Positions 25,480 through 34,877 of a stretch of DNA of 49,309 nt are shown in pieces. Source of the DNA: Lysobacter sp. GX 14042 (GTDB lineage: Bacteria > Pseudomonadota > Gammaproteobacteria > Xanthomonadales > Xanthomonadaceae). How positions within the stretch are numbered: position 1 is the first letter of the stretch; every line of letters begins with the position of its first letter. The stretch is from assembly GCF_021390425.1 (NCBI RefSeq), contig NZ_JAJUWY010000012.1, positions 1-49,309 of the forward strand. Direction: 5' to 3'. Both the position numbers and the translations under genes were made by a program. Under the pieces are notes generated by a model that had not been told where the DNA came from, ran no database searches, and saw only the letters and a program-made list of their open reading frames with translations.

Positions 25480-26502
25480 ATGAAAGTCCTTGGCATCGAG
25501 ACCTCCTGCGACGAGACCGGCGTGGCGGTGTATGACACCGGCGCGGGCCTGCTGGCGCATGCGCTGTACAGCCAGGTCGCGATGCACGCCGAGTACGGGG
25601 GGGTGGTGCCGGAGCTGGCGAGCCGGGACCACGTGCGCAAGCTGTTGCCGCTGGTGCGCGGGGTGCTGGCGGAGGCGGGCCTGGAGGTGTCGGACCTGGA
25701 CGGGGTGGCGTACACCGCCGGGCCGGGGCTGGTGGGGGCATTGCTGGTCGGGGCGGGGACGGCGCGAGCGCTGGCCTGGGCGCTGGACGTGCCGGCAGTG
25801 GCGGTGCACCACATGGAAGGGCACCTGCTGGCCCCGCTGCTGGAGGACGATCCGGCCGGGCGGCCGGAGCCGCCGTTCGTCGCGCTGCTGGTCTCCGGCG
25901 GGCACACCCAGCTGGTGCACGTGGAGGGCATCGGGCGTTACCGGCTGCTGGGCGAGACCCTGGACGACGCCGCCGGCGAGGCCTTCGACAAGACCGCGAA
26001 ACTCATGGGCCTGCCGTACCCGGGCGGGCCGCGACTGGCGGCGCTGGCGCCACAGGGGCGCGAGGGGGCCTATCTTTTCCCGCGGCCGATGACCAACCGT
26101 CCGGGGCTGGATTTCAGCTTCAGCGGCCTGAAGACCCAGGTGCTGACCGCCTGGCAGGACAGCGACCGCGGCGACCAGGCGCGCGCCGACATCGCCCGCG
26201 GGTTCGAGGAGGCGGTGGTCGACACCCTGGCGATCAAGTGCGCACGCGCACTGGACGAGGCCGGCTGCGACACCCTGGTGGTCGCCGGCGGCGTCGGTGC
26301 CAACGCGCGCCTGCGCGCACGGCTGGCGGAGATGGCGGCGCAACGCGGAGGGCGCGTGGCGTTCCCGCGCCCGGCGTTCTGCACCGACAACGGGGCGATG
26401 ATCGCCTTCGCCGGGGCCCTGCGGCTGCAGGCCGGGCAGCACGAGGACGCGGCGGTGCGGGTGACTCCGCGCTGGGACATGGAAGCCCTCCCGGCCGTAT
26501 AG
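25480..26502 (+). CDS. tsaD: tRNA N6-threonylcarbamoyladenosine transferase TsaD
   Basis: The 340-residue catalytic subunit of the TsaBDE machinery forms t6A at position 37 of ANN-decoding tRNAs. The ASKHA fold is evident: N-terminal [16 protein letters not shown], the metal-binding HHMEGH (His111, His115), [38 protein letters not shown] and [13 protein letters not shown]. The ATG is the family start; no Shine-Dalgarno is visible and a REP element ends 24 bases upstream. It diverges from rpsU, a common arrangement. A second REP pair follows the stop. Confidence 0.97.
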   Translation: MKVLGIETSCDETGVAVYDTGAGLLAHALYSQVAMHAEYGGVVPELASRDHVRKLLPLVRGVLAEAGLEVSDLDGVAYTAGPGLVGALLVGAGTARALAWALDVPAVAVHHMEGHLLAPLLEDDPAGRPEPPFVALLVSGGHTQLVHVEGIGRYRLLGETLDDAAGEAFDKTAKLMGLPYPGGPRLAALAPQGREGAYLFPRPMTNRPGLDFSFSGLKTQVLTAWQDSDRGDQARADIARGFEEAVVDTLAIKCARALDEAGCDTLVVAGGVGANARLRARLAEMAAQRGGRVAFPRPAFCTDNGAMIAFAGALRLQAGQHEDAAVRVTPRWDMEALPAV

Positions 26503-26571
26503 CAGCGGCTTCAGCCGCGACCGGCGGTGCAGCAGGTAGCCTTGTCGGGTCGCGGCGGAAGCCGCTCCTAC
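26503..26571. repeat. Inverted pair of REP-like elements between tsaD and folB
   Basis: AGCGGCTTCAGCCGCGACC (from 26504) and its near-complement GGTCGCGGCGGAAGCCGCT (to 26566) agree at 17 of 19 positions and could fold into one long hairpin; each half also folds alone (GCGGCT/AGCCGC). The right copy ends CCTAC, a GTAG head on the minus strand. It starts one base after the tsaD stop. Confidence 0.75.
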
Positions 26572-26588
26572 GTGGTCGGGCAACAGGC

Positions 26589-26951
26589 ATGGACAAGGTT
26601 TTCATCGAGGGCCTCGAGGTCGAGGCGCTGATCGGCATCTACGACTGGGAGCGGCGGATCCGCCAGCCGCTGGTGTTCGACATCGAGATGGCGTTCGACA
26701 ACACGGTGCCGGCGGCCAGCGACGACATCGCCGACACCCTGGACTACAAGGCGGTCAGCAAGCGCATCGCCGGCTTCGTCGGGGAGTCCGGCTTCGGGCT
26801 GGTGGAGACGCTGGCCGAGCGGGTCGCGGCGATCCTGCTGGAGGAGTTCGCGGTCCGCCACGTGCGGCTGAAGCTGAGCAAGCCCGGCGCGGTGCGCGGG
26901 GCGCGCAACGTCGGGGTGATCATCGAGCGCGGCCCCGCTACCCTGTCGTGA
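26589..26951 (+). CDS. folB: Dihydroneopterin aldolase
   Basis: The 120-residue enzyme cleaves 7,8-dihydroneopterin to 6-hydroxymethyl-dihydropterin in folate synthesis. Family features are [22 protein letters not shown] (with the active-site Glu/Tyr region), [34 protein letters not shown] and the lysine motif [17 protein letters not shown]. Its stop overlaps the next start by one base, and folK follows one gene later. The upstream gap contains the REP pair, leaving little room for a promoter. Confidence 0.95.
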   Translation: MDKVFIEGLEVEALIGIYDWERRIRQPLVFDIEMAFDNTVPAASDDIADTLDYKAVSKRIAGFVGESGFGLVETLAERVAAILLEEFAVRHVRLKLSKPGAVRGARNVGVIIERGPATLS

Positions 26952-28273
26952 TGGATTACATCAACGGTTTCTGGGCGCCGCTGTCGGGCTACCCGTTCGC
27001 CGCCACGCTGCTCCCGCTTGCCGCCCTGCTGCTGGTGGCGTGGCTGGCCAACTTCATCATCCGCCGCGTGCTGCTGCGCATCGCCGAGCGCATGGTCACC
27101 GCCACCGCCTTCGAGTGGGACGACGCGCTGCTGTCGCGCGGGGTGCTGTCGCGGCTGGTGCACGCGGTCCCGGCGCTGATCATCGCCGCCGGCATCGTCA
27201 CCATCCCCGGGCTGCACCCGGCGGTCGCCGCGGTGGTGCACAACGTGGCGATGGCCTATGTCGCGCTGACCATCGCGCTGTCGATCAGCAACCTGCTCGA
27301 TGCGGTCAACGACCTGTACGTGGCGCGCAGCCCGAAGGCCAACGAGCGGCCGATCAAGGGCTACCTGCAGGTGGTGAAGATCATCATCTTCGTGCTTGCC
27401 GCGGTGCTGATGATCTCCGCGCTGATCTCGCGCTCGCCGGCGCTGCTGCTGTCGGGCTTCGGTGCGATGAGCGCGGTGCTGATGCTGGTGTTCAAGGACT
27501 CGATCCTGTCGCTGGTGGCCAGCGTGCAGCTGGGCAGCAACGACATGCTGCGGGTCGGCGACTGGATCGAGATGCCCTCGCAGAACGCCGACGGCGACGT
27601 CATCGACATGGCGCTGAACACGGTCAAGGTCCAGAACTGGGACAAGACCATCACCACCGTGCCGACCTACAAGCTGATCAGCGAGAGCTTCAAGAACTGG
27701 CGCGGGATGCAGGAGTCCGGTGGCCGCCGGATCAAGCGCGCGCTGCTGGTCGACCAGTCCTCGGTGCGCTTCCTGGCCCCCCACGAGCGCGACCGGCTGC
27801 GCCGCATCGCCCTGATCGATCCGTACCTCGACGCCAAGCGCCGGGAACTAGAGGAGTGGAACCACGACCTGATCGAGGCCGGCAAGGACCCGGTCAACAC
27901 CCGCCGGGTGACCAACATCGGTACCTTCCGCGCCTACGTCGAGCAGTACCTGCGCGCCCACCCGGGCATCAACCAGGGCATGACGCTGATGGTCCGCCAG
28001 CTGGCCCCGGGGCCCACCGGGCTGCCGCTGGAGCTGTACTGCTTCACCGCCAGCGTGGCCTGGGCCGACTACGAGAACACCCAGTCGGACATCTTCGACC
28101 ACCTGATCGCGATGCTGCCCGAGTTCGGCCTGCGCCTGTACCAGGCGCCCGGTGGCGCCGACCTAGCGGGTGCCTTCGCGGCCGGCGGCGGCCCCGGCCC
28201 GGGCATCGACCTGGATCCCGACGCCGGCACGGCCACGCTCCCGGCGCCGCGGCAGGGGGCTGGCCGCCGGTGA
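26951..28273 (+). CDS. ybdG: Mechanosensitive ion channel, YbdG/MscM-like
   Basis: The 440-residue inner-membrane protein is of the MscS superfamily. It begins [20 protein letters not shown] with about five transmembrane helices; the pore-lining helix (LLLSGFGAMSAVLMLVFKDSI) leads into the beta domain SVQLGSNDMLRVGDWIEMPSQNADGDVIDM and VPTYKLISESFKNWRGM. These match E. coli YbdG, a miniconductance channel that opens under osmotic stress. The Gly/Asp/Pro-rich C-terminal tail is extra. The ATG shares one base with the folB stop and the stop shares bases with the folK GTG, so translation is coupled to folate genes. Confidence 0.93.
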   Translation: MDYINGFWAPLSGYPFAATLLPLAALLLVAWLANFIIRRVLLRIAERMVTATAFEWDDALLSRGVLSRLVHAVPALIIAAGIVTIPGLHPAVAAVVHNVAMAYVALTIALSISNLLDAVNDLYVARSPKANERPIKGYLQVVKIIIFVLAAVLMISALISRSPALLLSGFGAMSAVLMLVFKDSILSLVASVQLGSNDMLRVGDWIEMPSQNADGDVIDMALNTVKVQNWDKTITTVPTYKLISESFKNWRGMQESGGRRIKRALLVDQSSVRFLAPHERDRLRRIALIDPYLDAKRRELEEWNHDLIEAGKDPVNTRRVTNIGTFRAYVEQYLRAHPGINQGMTLMVRQLAPGPTGLPLELYCFTASVAWADYENTQSDIFDHLIAMLPEFGLRLYQAPGGADLAGAFAAGGGPGPGIDLDPDAGTATLPAPRQGAGRR

Positions 28274-28767
28274 GCCGCGCCTGGCTCAGCCTGGGCAGCA
28301 ACATCGAGCCGGAGCGCCACCTGCGCGCCGCTGCGCGGGCGCTGCGCGGGCGCTTCGCCGACGTGGTCCTGTCGCCCGCCTACCGCACCGCGGCGGTGGG
28401 CTTCGACGGCCCGGCATTCCTCAACGCCGCGGCCGGCATCGACAGCGACCTGGGACCGGTGGAGCTCAACGACTGGCTGCATGCGCTGGAGGCACGCCTC
28501 GGACGCGACCGCAGCGGCCCGCGCTGGTCCAGCCGCACCGCCGACATCGACATCATCCTGTACGACCGGCGGGTGCTCGACGGGCCGGGGAACCTCAGGC
28601 TGCCGCGCCCGGAACTGGACCAGGCCTTCGTGCTCGCGCCGCTGGCGGACATCGCGCCCGACGTGCCGGTCCCGGGCACCGGCGCCACCGTTGGCGGGCT
28701 GTGGCGGCGACACCCGGGGCACGGACAGCTGAAGCCCGTGCCGGGATTTGACTGGACGCAAGAATAG
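28270..28767 (+). CDS. folK: 2-amino-4-hydroxy-6-hydroxymethyldihydropteridine pyrophosphokinase
   Basis: The 165-residue enzyme transfers pyrophosphate from ATP to hydroxymethyl-dihydropterin, the step after FolB. The conserved blocks are LSLGSNIEPERHL, FLNAAAGIDSDL, WSSRTADIDIILYDRRVL (metal-binding Asp pair) and LPRPELDQAFVLAPLADIAP. The start is the GTG in the GTGA overlap with the channel gene, giving normal family length. The intervening MscS-type gene does not break the operon because both junctions overlap. Confidence 0.95.
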   Translation: MSRAWLSLGSNIEPERHLRAAARALRGRFADVVLSPAYRTAAVGFDGPAFLNAAAGIDSDLGPVELNDWLHALEARLGRDRSGPRWSSRTADIDIILYDRRVLDGPGNLRLPRPELDQAFVLAPLADIAPDVPVPGTGATVGGLWRRHPGHGQLKPVPGFDWTQE

Positions 28768-28819
28768 CCGCGCGCCCACGGGCACATTGGAGCCATCCGA
28801 TGACCCATGAGGTGACGCG

Positions 28820-28987
28820 ATGCATCCGGTCCTGACCGAACTGTTGACCCGCCCCGTCGGCTGGCTTTCGCTCGGCGGCGTGCTGTTCATGGTGGGCATG
28901 TCGATCTGGCTCACCCTGTATGCCCGGCGCCGGATGGCGCAGGACGAGAAGGCCGAGCGGGAGAGGGGCGGGCCGGAGCCGTATTGA
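28820..28987 (+). CDS. DUF3149 family small membrane protein
   Basis: The 55-residue protein starts at the ATG with a good GAGGTGA site five bases upstream. MHPVLTELLTRPVGWLSLGG leads into one hydrophobic helix (SLGGVLFMVGMSIWLTLYA) and a charged tail (RRRMAQDEKAERERG). The layout fits the DUF3149 family of very short proteobacterial membrane proteins, function unknown. It lies 52 bases after folK. Confidence 0.8.
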   Translation: MHPVLTELLTRPVGWLSLGGVLFMVGMSIWLTLYARRRMAQDEKAERERGGPEPY

Positions 28988-29012
28988 CCGGGGCGCGGGA
29001 TCGCGGCTGAAG

Positions 29013-29028
29013 CCCGCCCGCGGGCGGG
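29013..29028. terminator. GC palindrome between convergent DUF3149 and pteridine reductase genes
   Basis: CCCGCCCG-CGGGCGGG is a 16-bp perfect palindrome in the 42-base gap between two convergent stops. There is no T-run, so it is at best a weak or Rho-assisted end. The preceding ATCGCGGCTGAAGCC resembles one arm of the REP element at 26503. Confidence 0.4.
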
Positions 29029-29029
29029 G

Positions 29030-29779
29030 TCAGCCGGGCAGGCGCCGCCCGCCGTCCAGGTACAGGACCTGGCCGGTGCTGTAGGTGGCTTCGCGCAGCA
29101 GCCAGTGGACCGCCGAGGCGATCTCCTCCGGGGTGCCGGTGCGGTCCATCGGGGTGCGCTCGAGCATGTCCCTGCGGGCCTCGTCCTCGCCGCCCTCCTC
29201 GGGCCACAGGATCGCTCCCGGCGACACGGCATTGACCCGCACCTGCGGGGCCAGCTCCAGCGCCAGCGAGCGGGTCATCGCCAGCAGCGCCGCCTTGGCC
29301 ATGCAGTAGACCGTGTGGCCGGCCAGCGGGCGCTCGGCATACAGGTCGACCATGTTCACGATCGCACCCCGGCTTTGCCGCAGATGGGGGGCCGCCGCCT
29401 GGGCCAGGAAGAACGGCGCGCGGGCATTGCTGGCCAGCAGGGTGTCCCATTGCGCCGGCGTGGTGTCGCCCACCGGGGTGGGGAAGAACGCGGAGGCGTT
29501 GTTCACCAGCGCATCCAGCCGGCCGAAGCGGTCCACGGTCCCGGCGACCAGCCCGGGCAGCCGGTCGGACTGCGCCAGGTCCGCCTGCAGCACCAGGATG
29601 CTGCCGGGCCGCGCCTGCTCCAGCTCACGGGCCAGTGCATCGGCCTGCGCGCGTGAGTTGCGGCAATGGATCGCGACCTGGAAACCCTCGGCATGCAGGC
29701 GGCGGACGGTCGCCGCGCCGAGGCGGCGCGCGCTGCCGGTGACCAGGGCGACCGGGGCGCCGGTGGGGGAGGTGGGCAT
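29030..29779 (-). CDS. Pteridine reductase (short-chain dehydrogenase)
   Basis: The 249-residue SDR enzyme has an N-terminal nucleotide motif VALVTGSARRLGAATVRRL in which Arg-Arg replaces the classical glycines, as in FolM/PTR1 pteridine reductases. It has HCRNSRAQADAL for NADPH, NNASAFFPT, YAERPLAGHTVYCMAKAAL (Tyr-x3-Lys) and NAVSPGAILWPEE, the pteridine reductase signature. It probably reduces dihydrobiopterin or dihydrofolate, matching folB and folK nearby. Start is uncertain: ATG at 29779, or a TTG seven codons earlier; neither has a clear ribosome site. Confidence 0.88.
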   Translation of the reverse strand: MPTSPTGAPVALVTGSARRLGAATVRRLHAEGFQVAIHCRNSRAQADALARELEQARPGSILVLQADLAQSDRLPGLVAGTVDRFGRLDALVNNASAFFPTPVGDTTPAQWDTLLASNARAPFFLAQAAAPHLRQSRGAIVNMVDLYAERPLAGHTVYCMAKAALLAMTRSLALELAPQVRVNAVSPGAILWPEEGGEDEARRDMLERTPMDRTGTPEEIASAVHWLLREATYSTGQVLYLDGGRRLPG

Positions 29780-29843
29780 GGGTGTTGATGCAGGGGTCAA
29801 GGGCGAATGGCTATCCTGCGTGACCGTTCACCAGGATGCCAAC

Positions 29844-31058
29844 GTGACCGCCAGTCCACTCCCGGATCCCGCGCCCGAAGCGCTCGCCCACAGCGCCCGG
29901 CTGCAGGAGCTGCTCCGCGCGCAGATCGACGAGGCCGGTGGCGCCATTTCCTTCGCGCGCTTCATGGAACTGGCGCTGTACGCGCCGGGGCTGGGCTACT
30001 ACAGCGCCGGGGCGAGCAAGTTCGGAGCGGAGGGCGACTTCATCACCGCGCCCGAGCTCGGCCCGGTGTTCGCCGCCTGCGTGGCCGAGGCGATCGCACC
30101 GGTGCTGCAGCAGATCGGCCCGCACGCCCGCCTGCTGGAACTCGGCGGCGGCACCGGCGCGTTCGCCGAGGTCGCGCTCAAGCGCCTGCTGGAACTGGAC
30201 GCGCTGCCGGACCGCTACTGCATCCTCGAACCCAGTGCGCAGCTGCGCGAGCGCCAGCGCGAGCGGCTGCAGCAGCGGCTGGTGCCGCCGGTGTTCGATC
30301 TGGTCGAATGGCTGGACCGCCCGTTCGATGACGACTGGGACGGGGTGGTGTTCGCCAACGAGGTGATCGATGCGCTGCCGATCTCGCGCTTCGCGATCGA
30401 GGGCGGCGATGCCGCCAGCGACGGCCAGCAGCCGGGCGAGGTGCTGGAAGAGCACGTCGCGGTCGAGGACGGCCGGCTGGTACGGGTGCTGCGTCCGGCC
30501 GATACCTTCCTCGCCAACGCGGTGCGCTTCATCGAGAAGCGCCTGGAGCGTCCGCTTCCCGATGGCTACCGCAGCGAGGTGCTGCCGCAGCTGCCGTACT
30601 GGATCCAGGCGGTCGCCGGCGGGCTGCAGCGCGGCGCGATGCTGTTCGTCGACTACGGCTACCCACGCCAGGAGTTCTATCTGCCCGGGCGCGACGACGG
30701 CACCCTGCGCGCCTACTACCGCCACCACGTCCATGACGATCCGCTGGTGTGGCCCGGCCTGCAGGACATCACCGCTTCGGTGGACTTCACCGCCCTGGCC
30801 GAAGCCGGCGTGGCCGCCGGCTTCGACTTCGCCGGCTACTGCAGCCAGGCCAGCTTCCTGATGGGCAACGGCATGGCCCACGTGCTCTCGCGCATCGAGA
30901 AGATCAAGGACGAAGCCGAGCGCCAGCGTCGCAGCAACGAGGTCAAGCGCCTGACCCTGCCCAGCGAGATGGGCGAGCGTTTCCAGGTCATGGGTTTCCA
31001 GAAGGACGTCGAGTTCGGGATCGCCTTCCTGGCCGGCGACCTGAGCCACCGGTTGTAG
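29844..31058 (+). CDS. SAM-dependent methyltransferase, MidA/NDUFAF7 family
   Basis: The 404-residue class I methyltransferase of the DUF185 type has ISFARFMELALYAPGLGYYSAGASKFG, FITAPELGPVFAACVA, the SAM-binding LLELGGGTGAFAEVAL, VFANEVIDALPISRF and MLFVDYGYPRQEFY. In eukaryotes the family methylates an Arg of complex I subunit NDUFS2; the bacterial target is not established. GTG at 29844 is chosen because AGGA lies seven bases upstream and a TATCCT -10-like box lies just before; a GTG at 29820 is possible. It diverges from the pteridine reductase. Confidence 0.92.
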   Translation: MTASPLPDPAPEALAHSARLQELLRAQIDEAGGAISFARFMELALYAPGLGYYSAGASKFGAEGDFITAPELGPVFAACVAEAIAPVLQQIGPHARLLELGGGTGAFAEVALKRLLELDALPDRYCILEPSAQLRERQRERLQQRLVPPVFDLVEWLDRPFDDDWDGVVFANEVIDALPISRFAIEGGDAASDGQQPGEVLEEHVAVEDGRLVRVLRPADTFLANAVRFIEKRLERPLPDGYRSEVLPQLPYWIQAVAGGLQRGAMLFVDYGYPRQEFYLPGRDDGTLRAYYRHHVHDDPLVWPGLQDITASVDFTALAEAGVAAGFDFAGYCSQASFLMGNGMAHVLSRIEKIKDEAERQRRSNEVKRLTLPSEMGERFQVMGFQKDVEFGIAFLAGDLSHRL

Positions 31059-31064
31059 GCCGTG

Positions 31065-31496
31065 ATGCTGAGGAATTTCCACCGGCCCTGGCTGTGGGTC
31101 GCAGGCTGGCTGGCGTTGCTGGCGCTGGTTGCCGCCGGCTCGCTGATGCCGGCCAGCGACCTGCCGCAGGTGCAGCTGCCCGGGGTCGACAAGATCCAGC
31201 ACGCCGCGGCCCATGCCGTGCTCGCCTCCTACGCGATGATGCTGTTCGCCACGCGCCGGGCGCAGGGCTGGGCGGTGGTCGGCCTGCTCGCCTACGGCGT
31301 GGGCATCGAGGCCGCCCAGGCCACGCTCACCGCCGACCGCATGGCCGAGTGGACCGACGTGCTGGCCAATGCGGCCGGCACCGCTGTGGGCGTGGCGCTC
31401 ACCCGCCGCCGCCCCGCGCTGCTGATGCAGCGGATCGATCGCTGGCTGGCCGGCGCCGCAGGGCGCGGGGAACGGCCGCCGTCCTGTCCGGAGTGA
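31065..31496 (+). CDS. VanZ-like family membrane protein
   Basis: The 143-residue membrane protein has about four helices: WLWVAGWLALLALVAAGSLMP, the motif DKIQHAAAHAVLASYAMML, a helix at WAVVGLLAYGVGIEAAQ, and RMAEWTDVLANAAGTAVGVAL. The D-K-x-x-H and E-x-x-Q / D-x-x-x-N-x-x-G pattern is typical of VanZ-like proteins, named after a teicoplanin-resistance protein but mostly of unknown function. ATG at 31065 or the GTG directly before it. It follows the methyltransferase by six bases, so it is likely co-transcribed. Confidence 0.87.
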   Translation: MLRNFHRPWLWVAGWLALLALVAAGSLMPASDLPQVQLPGVDKIQHAAAHAVLASYAMMLFATRRAQGWAVVGLLAYGVGIEAAQATLTADRMAEWTDVLANAAGTAVGVALTRRRPALLMQRIDRWLAGAAGRGERPPSCPE

Positions 31497-31505
31497 ACCG
31501 ACCGC

Positions 31506-32732
31506 TCAGGGCTTCTTGCCGGTCGCCCCGGCGACGGCACGGATCCTCGCCTGGCGCAGCGCCTGGCCGATCGCCGGGCCTTCCAGTCCCGGTGGCAGGT
31601 TGGAGGCCCTGACCGAGCGCGCCGCCGCCAGCGCCGCCAGCAGCGCCTCACGGGACGGATAGGGCGTGTCCTCCAGGCCGGCCCGGCCGCGCTTGTCGGC
31701 CTCGCAGGCGATGGCCAGCAGTTCGATCCGTTCGGGCCGGCGGAAGCCGTCGCAGCGCTCCAGCAGCTTCACCACGGTACTGGCCCGCAACTCGTCGAAG
31801 CGATGCACGTTGAGGTGCTCGCGGCAGACCATCTCGGCCAGCCGGCAGTGCTCGACAGGCAGCCGCAGGCGCGCGCACAGGGCGCGCAGCGGGGCCACGC
31901 CAGCCTGCTCGTGGCCCAGGTGTTTCGGCAGCACGTGCGCCGGGGTCAGCGCCTTGCCCAGGTCGTGCACCAGCGCGGCGAAACCGACCAGGTCGTTGCC
32001 GGGCGCCAGCCGCGCGGCCATGTCGCAGACCAGCTCGACGTGCACGCCGGTGTCGACCTCGGGGTGGTACTCCGCGCGCTGCGGCACGCCGTACAGCGCG
32101 TCGACCTCCGGCAGCACCGCCGCCAGTGCGCCACAGGCCCGCAGGGTCTGCAGGAACGCCGAAGGCCGCGGCGCGGCGACCGCCTTGCGCAGCTCCTGCC
32201 AGACCCGCTCGGGCACCAGCTCCGCCAACTCGCCCGAGTCGACCATCCCGCGCATCAGCGCCAGGGTCTCGTCGGCAACGGTGAAGCCCAGAGGTGCCAG
32301 CCGGGCCATGAAGCGCGCCGCGCGCAGTACCCGCAGCGGGTCCTCGGTGAAGGCCGGGCCGACGTGCCGCAGCACCCGGGCTTCGAGGTCGGCCACGCCG
32401 CGGTAGGGGTCGACCAGCGTGCCGTCCGGATGCTGCGCAATGGCGTTGACGGTGAAATCGCGCCGGCCCAGGTCCTCCTCCAGGGTCACCGAGGGCGCGG
32501 CATCGACCACGAAGCCGCGGTGGCCGCGTCCGGACTTGCGCTCGGTACGGGCCAGCGCGTGCTCCTCGCCGGTGTCCGGATGCAGGAAGACCGGGAAGTC
32601 GCGCCCCACCGGCCTGAAGCCGGCCGCCTGCATGGAGGCCTGGGTTTCGCCCACCACCACCCAGTCGCGGTCGCCGGCCGGCAGTCCGAGCAGGCGGTCG
32701 CGGACCGCGCCGCCGACGAGATAGGTCTTCAT
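31506..32732 (-). CDS. cca: Multifunctional CCA-adding enzyme (tRNA nucleotidyltransferase)
   Basis: The 408-residue enzyme adds and repairs the 3' CCA of tRNAs. The catalytic N-terminus reads [25 protein letters not shown] with metal-binding Asp21 and Asp23, then the [15 protein letters not shown] and [15 protein letters not shown] blocks. Downstream an HD domain ([15 protein letters not shown], with HEQAG) marks the gammaproteobacterial multifunctional type with 2',3'-cyclic phosphodiesterase and phosphatase activity. No obvious ribosome site precedes the ATG. It lies 34 bases downstream of slt on the same strand. Confidence 0.96.
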   Translation of the reverse strand: MKTYLVGGAVRDRLLGLPAGDRDWVVVGETQASMQAAGFRPVGRDFPVFLHPDTGEEHALARTERKSGRGHRGFVVDAAPSVTLEEDLGRRDFTVNAIAQHPDGTLVDPYRGVADLEARVLRHVGPAFTEDPLRVLRAARFMARLAPLGFTVADETLALMRGMVDSGELAELVPERVWQELRKAVAAPRPSAFLQTLRACGALAAVLPEVDALYGVPQRAEYHPEVDTGVHVELVCDMAARLAPGNDLVGFAALVHDLGKALTPAHVLPKHLGHEQAGVAPLRALCARLRLPVEHCRLAEMVCREHLNVHRFDELRASTVVKLLERCDGFRRPERIELLAIACEADKRGRAGLEDTPYPSREALLAALAAARSVRASNLPPGLEGPAIGQALRQARIRAVAGATGKKP

Positions 32733-32766
32733 GCCCGGGATGATGGCATCGCCGGTAGCGCCAGGC

Positions 32767-34809
32767 TCAGTTGGCCGGGCACGCGAAGGCCTTGCGCGGT
32801 CCGCCGGTACGTCCCTCCATCCGGTCCGTCAGCCGCAGTGCATCGCCGTCCAGCCGCCAGTCGTAGATCACGCTGAAGGCCAGCACCCGGGCGACGTAGT
32901 CGCGGGTTTCCTTGTAGCTGATGGTCTCGATCCAGAAGTCGGCGTCCATGCCCGGGCGCTGCGAGCGCCAGCGCGCCAGCGGAGTCGGCCCGGCGTTGTA
33001 GCCGGCAATGGCGAAATAAGGCTTGCCGGCGTTTTCGTCGAGCATCTGCCGCAGGTAGGCCGAGCCGAGGGCGATGTTGGTCTCCGGGTCGTACAGGCTC
33101 TCGCCGCCGGCCCAGGTACGGCCGATCCGGCGGGCAACGCCGGCGCCGGTGACGGGCAGCACCTGCATCAGCCCGCGGGCATCGGCCGGCGAGCGGGCCG
33201 CGGGATTGAAGATGCTTTCGGCGCGGATCTCCGCCGCCACCCAGGCCGGGTCGATGCGGTTGCGCGCGGCCTCGCGGCGGATCGCCTCGTCATGGTGCAG
33301 CGGGAAGCGCAGGGTGTAGAGGCGGTTCTCGCCCTCTCCGCGCAGCGAGAACACCGCGCGGTCGAACCAGCCGTTGGCCTGGGCGATGGCGACCGCGTAG
33401 CGGCGGCCGGCATCGCTGAAACGCGACAGCGCATCGTTCCACTCCAGCACCGCCCAGCGGTGGCGGCCGATGCGGTACAGGCCGATCGCGCGCTGCAGCA
33501 CCGGGTCGGCGGCAACCGTGCGCTGCGTGGCTTCGTCGGCCTCGATACCGCGCGGGCACAGGGCATAAGGCTGGTCGAGCCGGTCGGCGGCGAGGAAGCC
33601 ATGGAACTCGGGCTGGCGCGCGGCGGCACGGTATTTTTCCTGCGCGGTGGCGGGGTCGCCGGTGAGTTCGGCCAGCCGCGCCTCGAAATACTGGTAGCGC
33701 GAATCGTTGCGCTGCTCCGGCCCCATCGCCCGGATCGCCGCCAGCGCGGCCGGCCAGTCCGAGCGCGACAGCGCCTCGCGAACCCGCCACTCGTGCAGTT
33801 GCGCGTTGTAGCTGGCGGCGGGAACGCGGGCCAGGCGATCGGCACCGCCAGGCAGGTAGGAAGCGACCGTCCACAGCGCGACCTGGAACAGCACCCGGCC
33901 CCGGTCGGCCTCGTCGAACTCCAGCGCCTGGGCGTATTGCGGCAGCATCGCCTCGGCACGGCCGGGGTCCTCTTTGCCCAGCCGCGCCAGCCCATGGGAG
34001 GCGATGAGCCGGCTGCGCCCGGTCTTCGGCCACTGCAGGGCACGTGCATGCGGGGCGGCGATGAAGTCGGCGTAGTCCCCGGCCAGGCTGCGCTCGGCTG
34101 CGCCGAAGCCACGGGCGATCGAGCGCATCACGCCCGGCTCCCACTTCTCGGCGGCCATCTCCAGGCGCTGCCAGCGCAGCGCGTCCGGGAGCCCGCCACG
34201 CGCCGACAGGGCGTCGAACACCGCATCGCAGGCATCGGGCAACGAGCGCCCGCTGCTGATCCAGATCGATTGCGCCTCCTGCGTCCAGTCCGTGTCCACC
34301 TGTTCGAGCCGCTGGCGTGCATCCAGCCAGGCGCAGCGCAGCGACATGTCGGTGACGGCGGGGTCCCAGGCGCGCAGCAGCGCGGCGTGGTCGTTGCGGC
34401 GGGCCACCGAGGCCAGCCAGGCGCGGCGCATCTCGGCGCCGACCGCTTCGTCCGCGTGCTGGCCGATGAAATCCAGCACGCGCCGCTCGTCGGCGCGGTC
34501 CAGGTTGCGGGCCAGGCCGGCGTGGACCACCCAGCGGTAAAGCGGGTGGTGGGCCAGGCTGGCCGGGACCGCATCCAGGCGGCCGCTGCCGGCCTCGGCG
34601 ATCGCGCGCTCGATCCGCGGCAGGACCGGATCCTGCGTCGCTTCGATCCGCGGCTCCGGGGGGGCGGTGGCAGGCGCGGGGGCCAGCTGCGGGGCTGGCG
34701 CGGGCGCGGTTTCCGCCGCCACCGGGCCGGGCGCGGGCTGGGCACAGGCGGTGCCGGTGGCGGCCACGGCAAGCGCGGCCAGTACGATGTGCAGGGGTCG
34801 GGGCAGCAT
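32767..34809 (-). CDS. Soluble lytic murein transglycosylase, Slt70-like
   Basis: The 680-residue periplasmic enzyme cleaves peptidoglycan between MurNAc and GlcNAc with 1,6-anhydro product. It has a signal region ([19 protein letters not shown]; cleavage before Gln, or a weak lipobox at the Cys), a Pro/Ala-rich linker, a long alpha-superhelical U-domain and a C-terminal lysozyme-like SLT domain. The catalytic Glu531 is in [27 protein letters not shown], and [15 protein letters not shown]...[13 protein letters not shown] follows. The N-terminal frame is open beyond the start; ATG at 34809 begins the signal peptide, with a TATAGT box seven bases upstream. Confidence 0.94.
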   Translation of the reverse strand: MLPRPLHIVLAALAVAATGTACAQPAPGPVAAETAPAPAPQLAPAPATAPPEPRIEATQDPVLPRIERAIAEAGSGRLDAVPASLAHHPLYRWVVHAGLARNLDRADERRVLDFIGQHADEAVGAEMRRAWLASVARRNDHAALLRAWDPAVTDMSLRCAWLDARQRLEQVDTDWTQEAQSIWISSGRSLPDACDAVFDALSARGGLPDALRWQRLEMAAEKWEPGVMRSIARGFGAAERSLAGDYADFIAAPHARALQWPKTGRSRLIASHGLARLGKEDPGRAEAMLPQYAQALEFDEADRGRVLFQVALWTVASYLPGGADRLARVPAASYNAQLHEWRVREALSRSDWPAALAAIRAMGPEQRNDSRYQYFEARLAELTGDPATAQEKYRAAARQPEFHGFLAADRLDQPYALCPRGIEADEATQRTVAADPVLQRAIGLYRIGRHRWAVLEWNDALSRFSDAGRRYAVAIAQANGWFDRAVFSLRGEGENRLYTLRFPLHHDEAIRREAARNRIDPAWVAAEIRAESIFNPAARSPADARGLMQVLPVTGAGVARRIGRTWAGGESLYDPETNIALGSAYLRQMLDENAGKPYFAIAGYNAGPTPLARWRSQRPGMDADFWIETISYKETRDYVARVLAFSVIYDWRLDGDALRLTDRMEGRTGGPRKAFACPAN

Positions 34810-34816
34810 GGCCCGG

Positions 34817-34822
34817 ACTATA
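34817..34822 (-). promoter_or_regulatory. Candidate -10 element (TATAGT) placing the slt start codon at +1
   Basis: On the minus strand TATAGT is followed by seven bases and the slt ATG, the same geometry as the DUF1820 gene. No Shine-Dalgarno is present, consistent with a leaderless transcript. Confidence 0.45.
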
Positions 34823-34877
34823 TCGGCGCGGCGATGAATATCGCAGCCCGGATCCTTCACTCGACGATGGCGTGGCA

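Noticed and set aside
24976-26583. A 535-codon minus-strand frame that would extend rpsU far upstream
   Set aside because: It is antisense to tsaD, crosses two REP elements and the TATAAT promoter, and S21 has its normal 71-residue length from the internal ATG.
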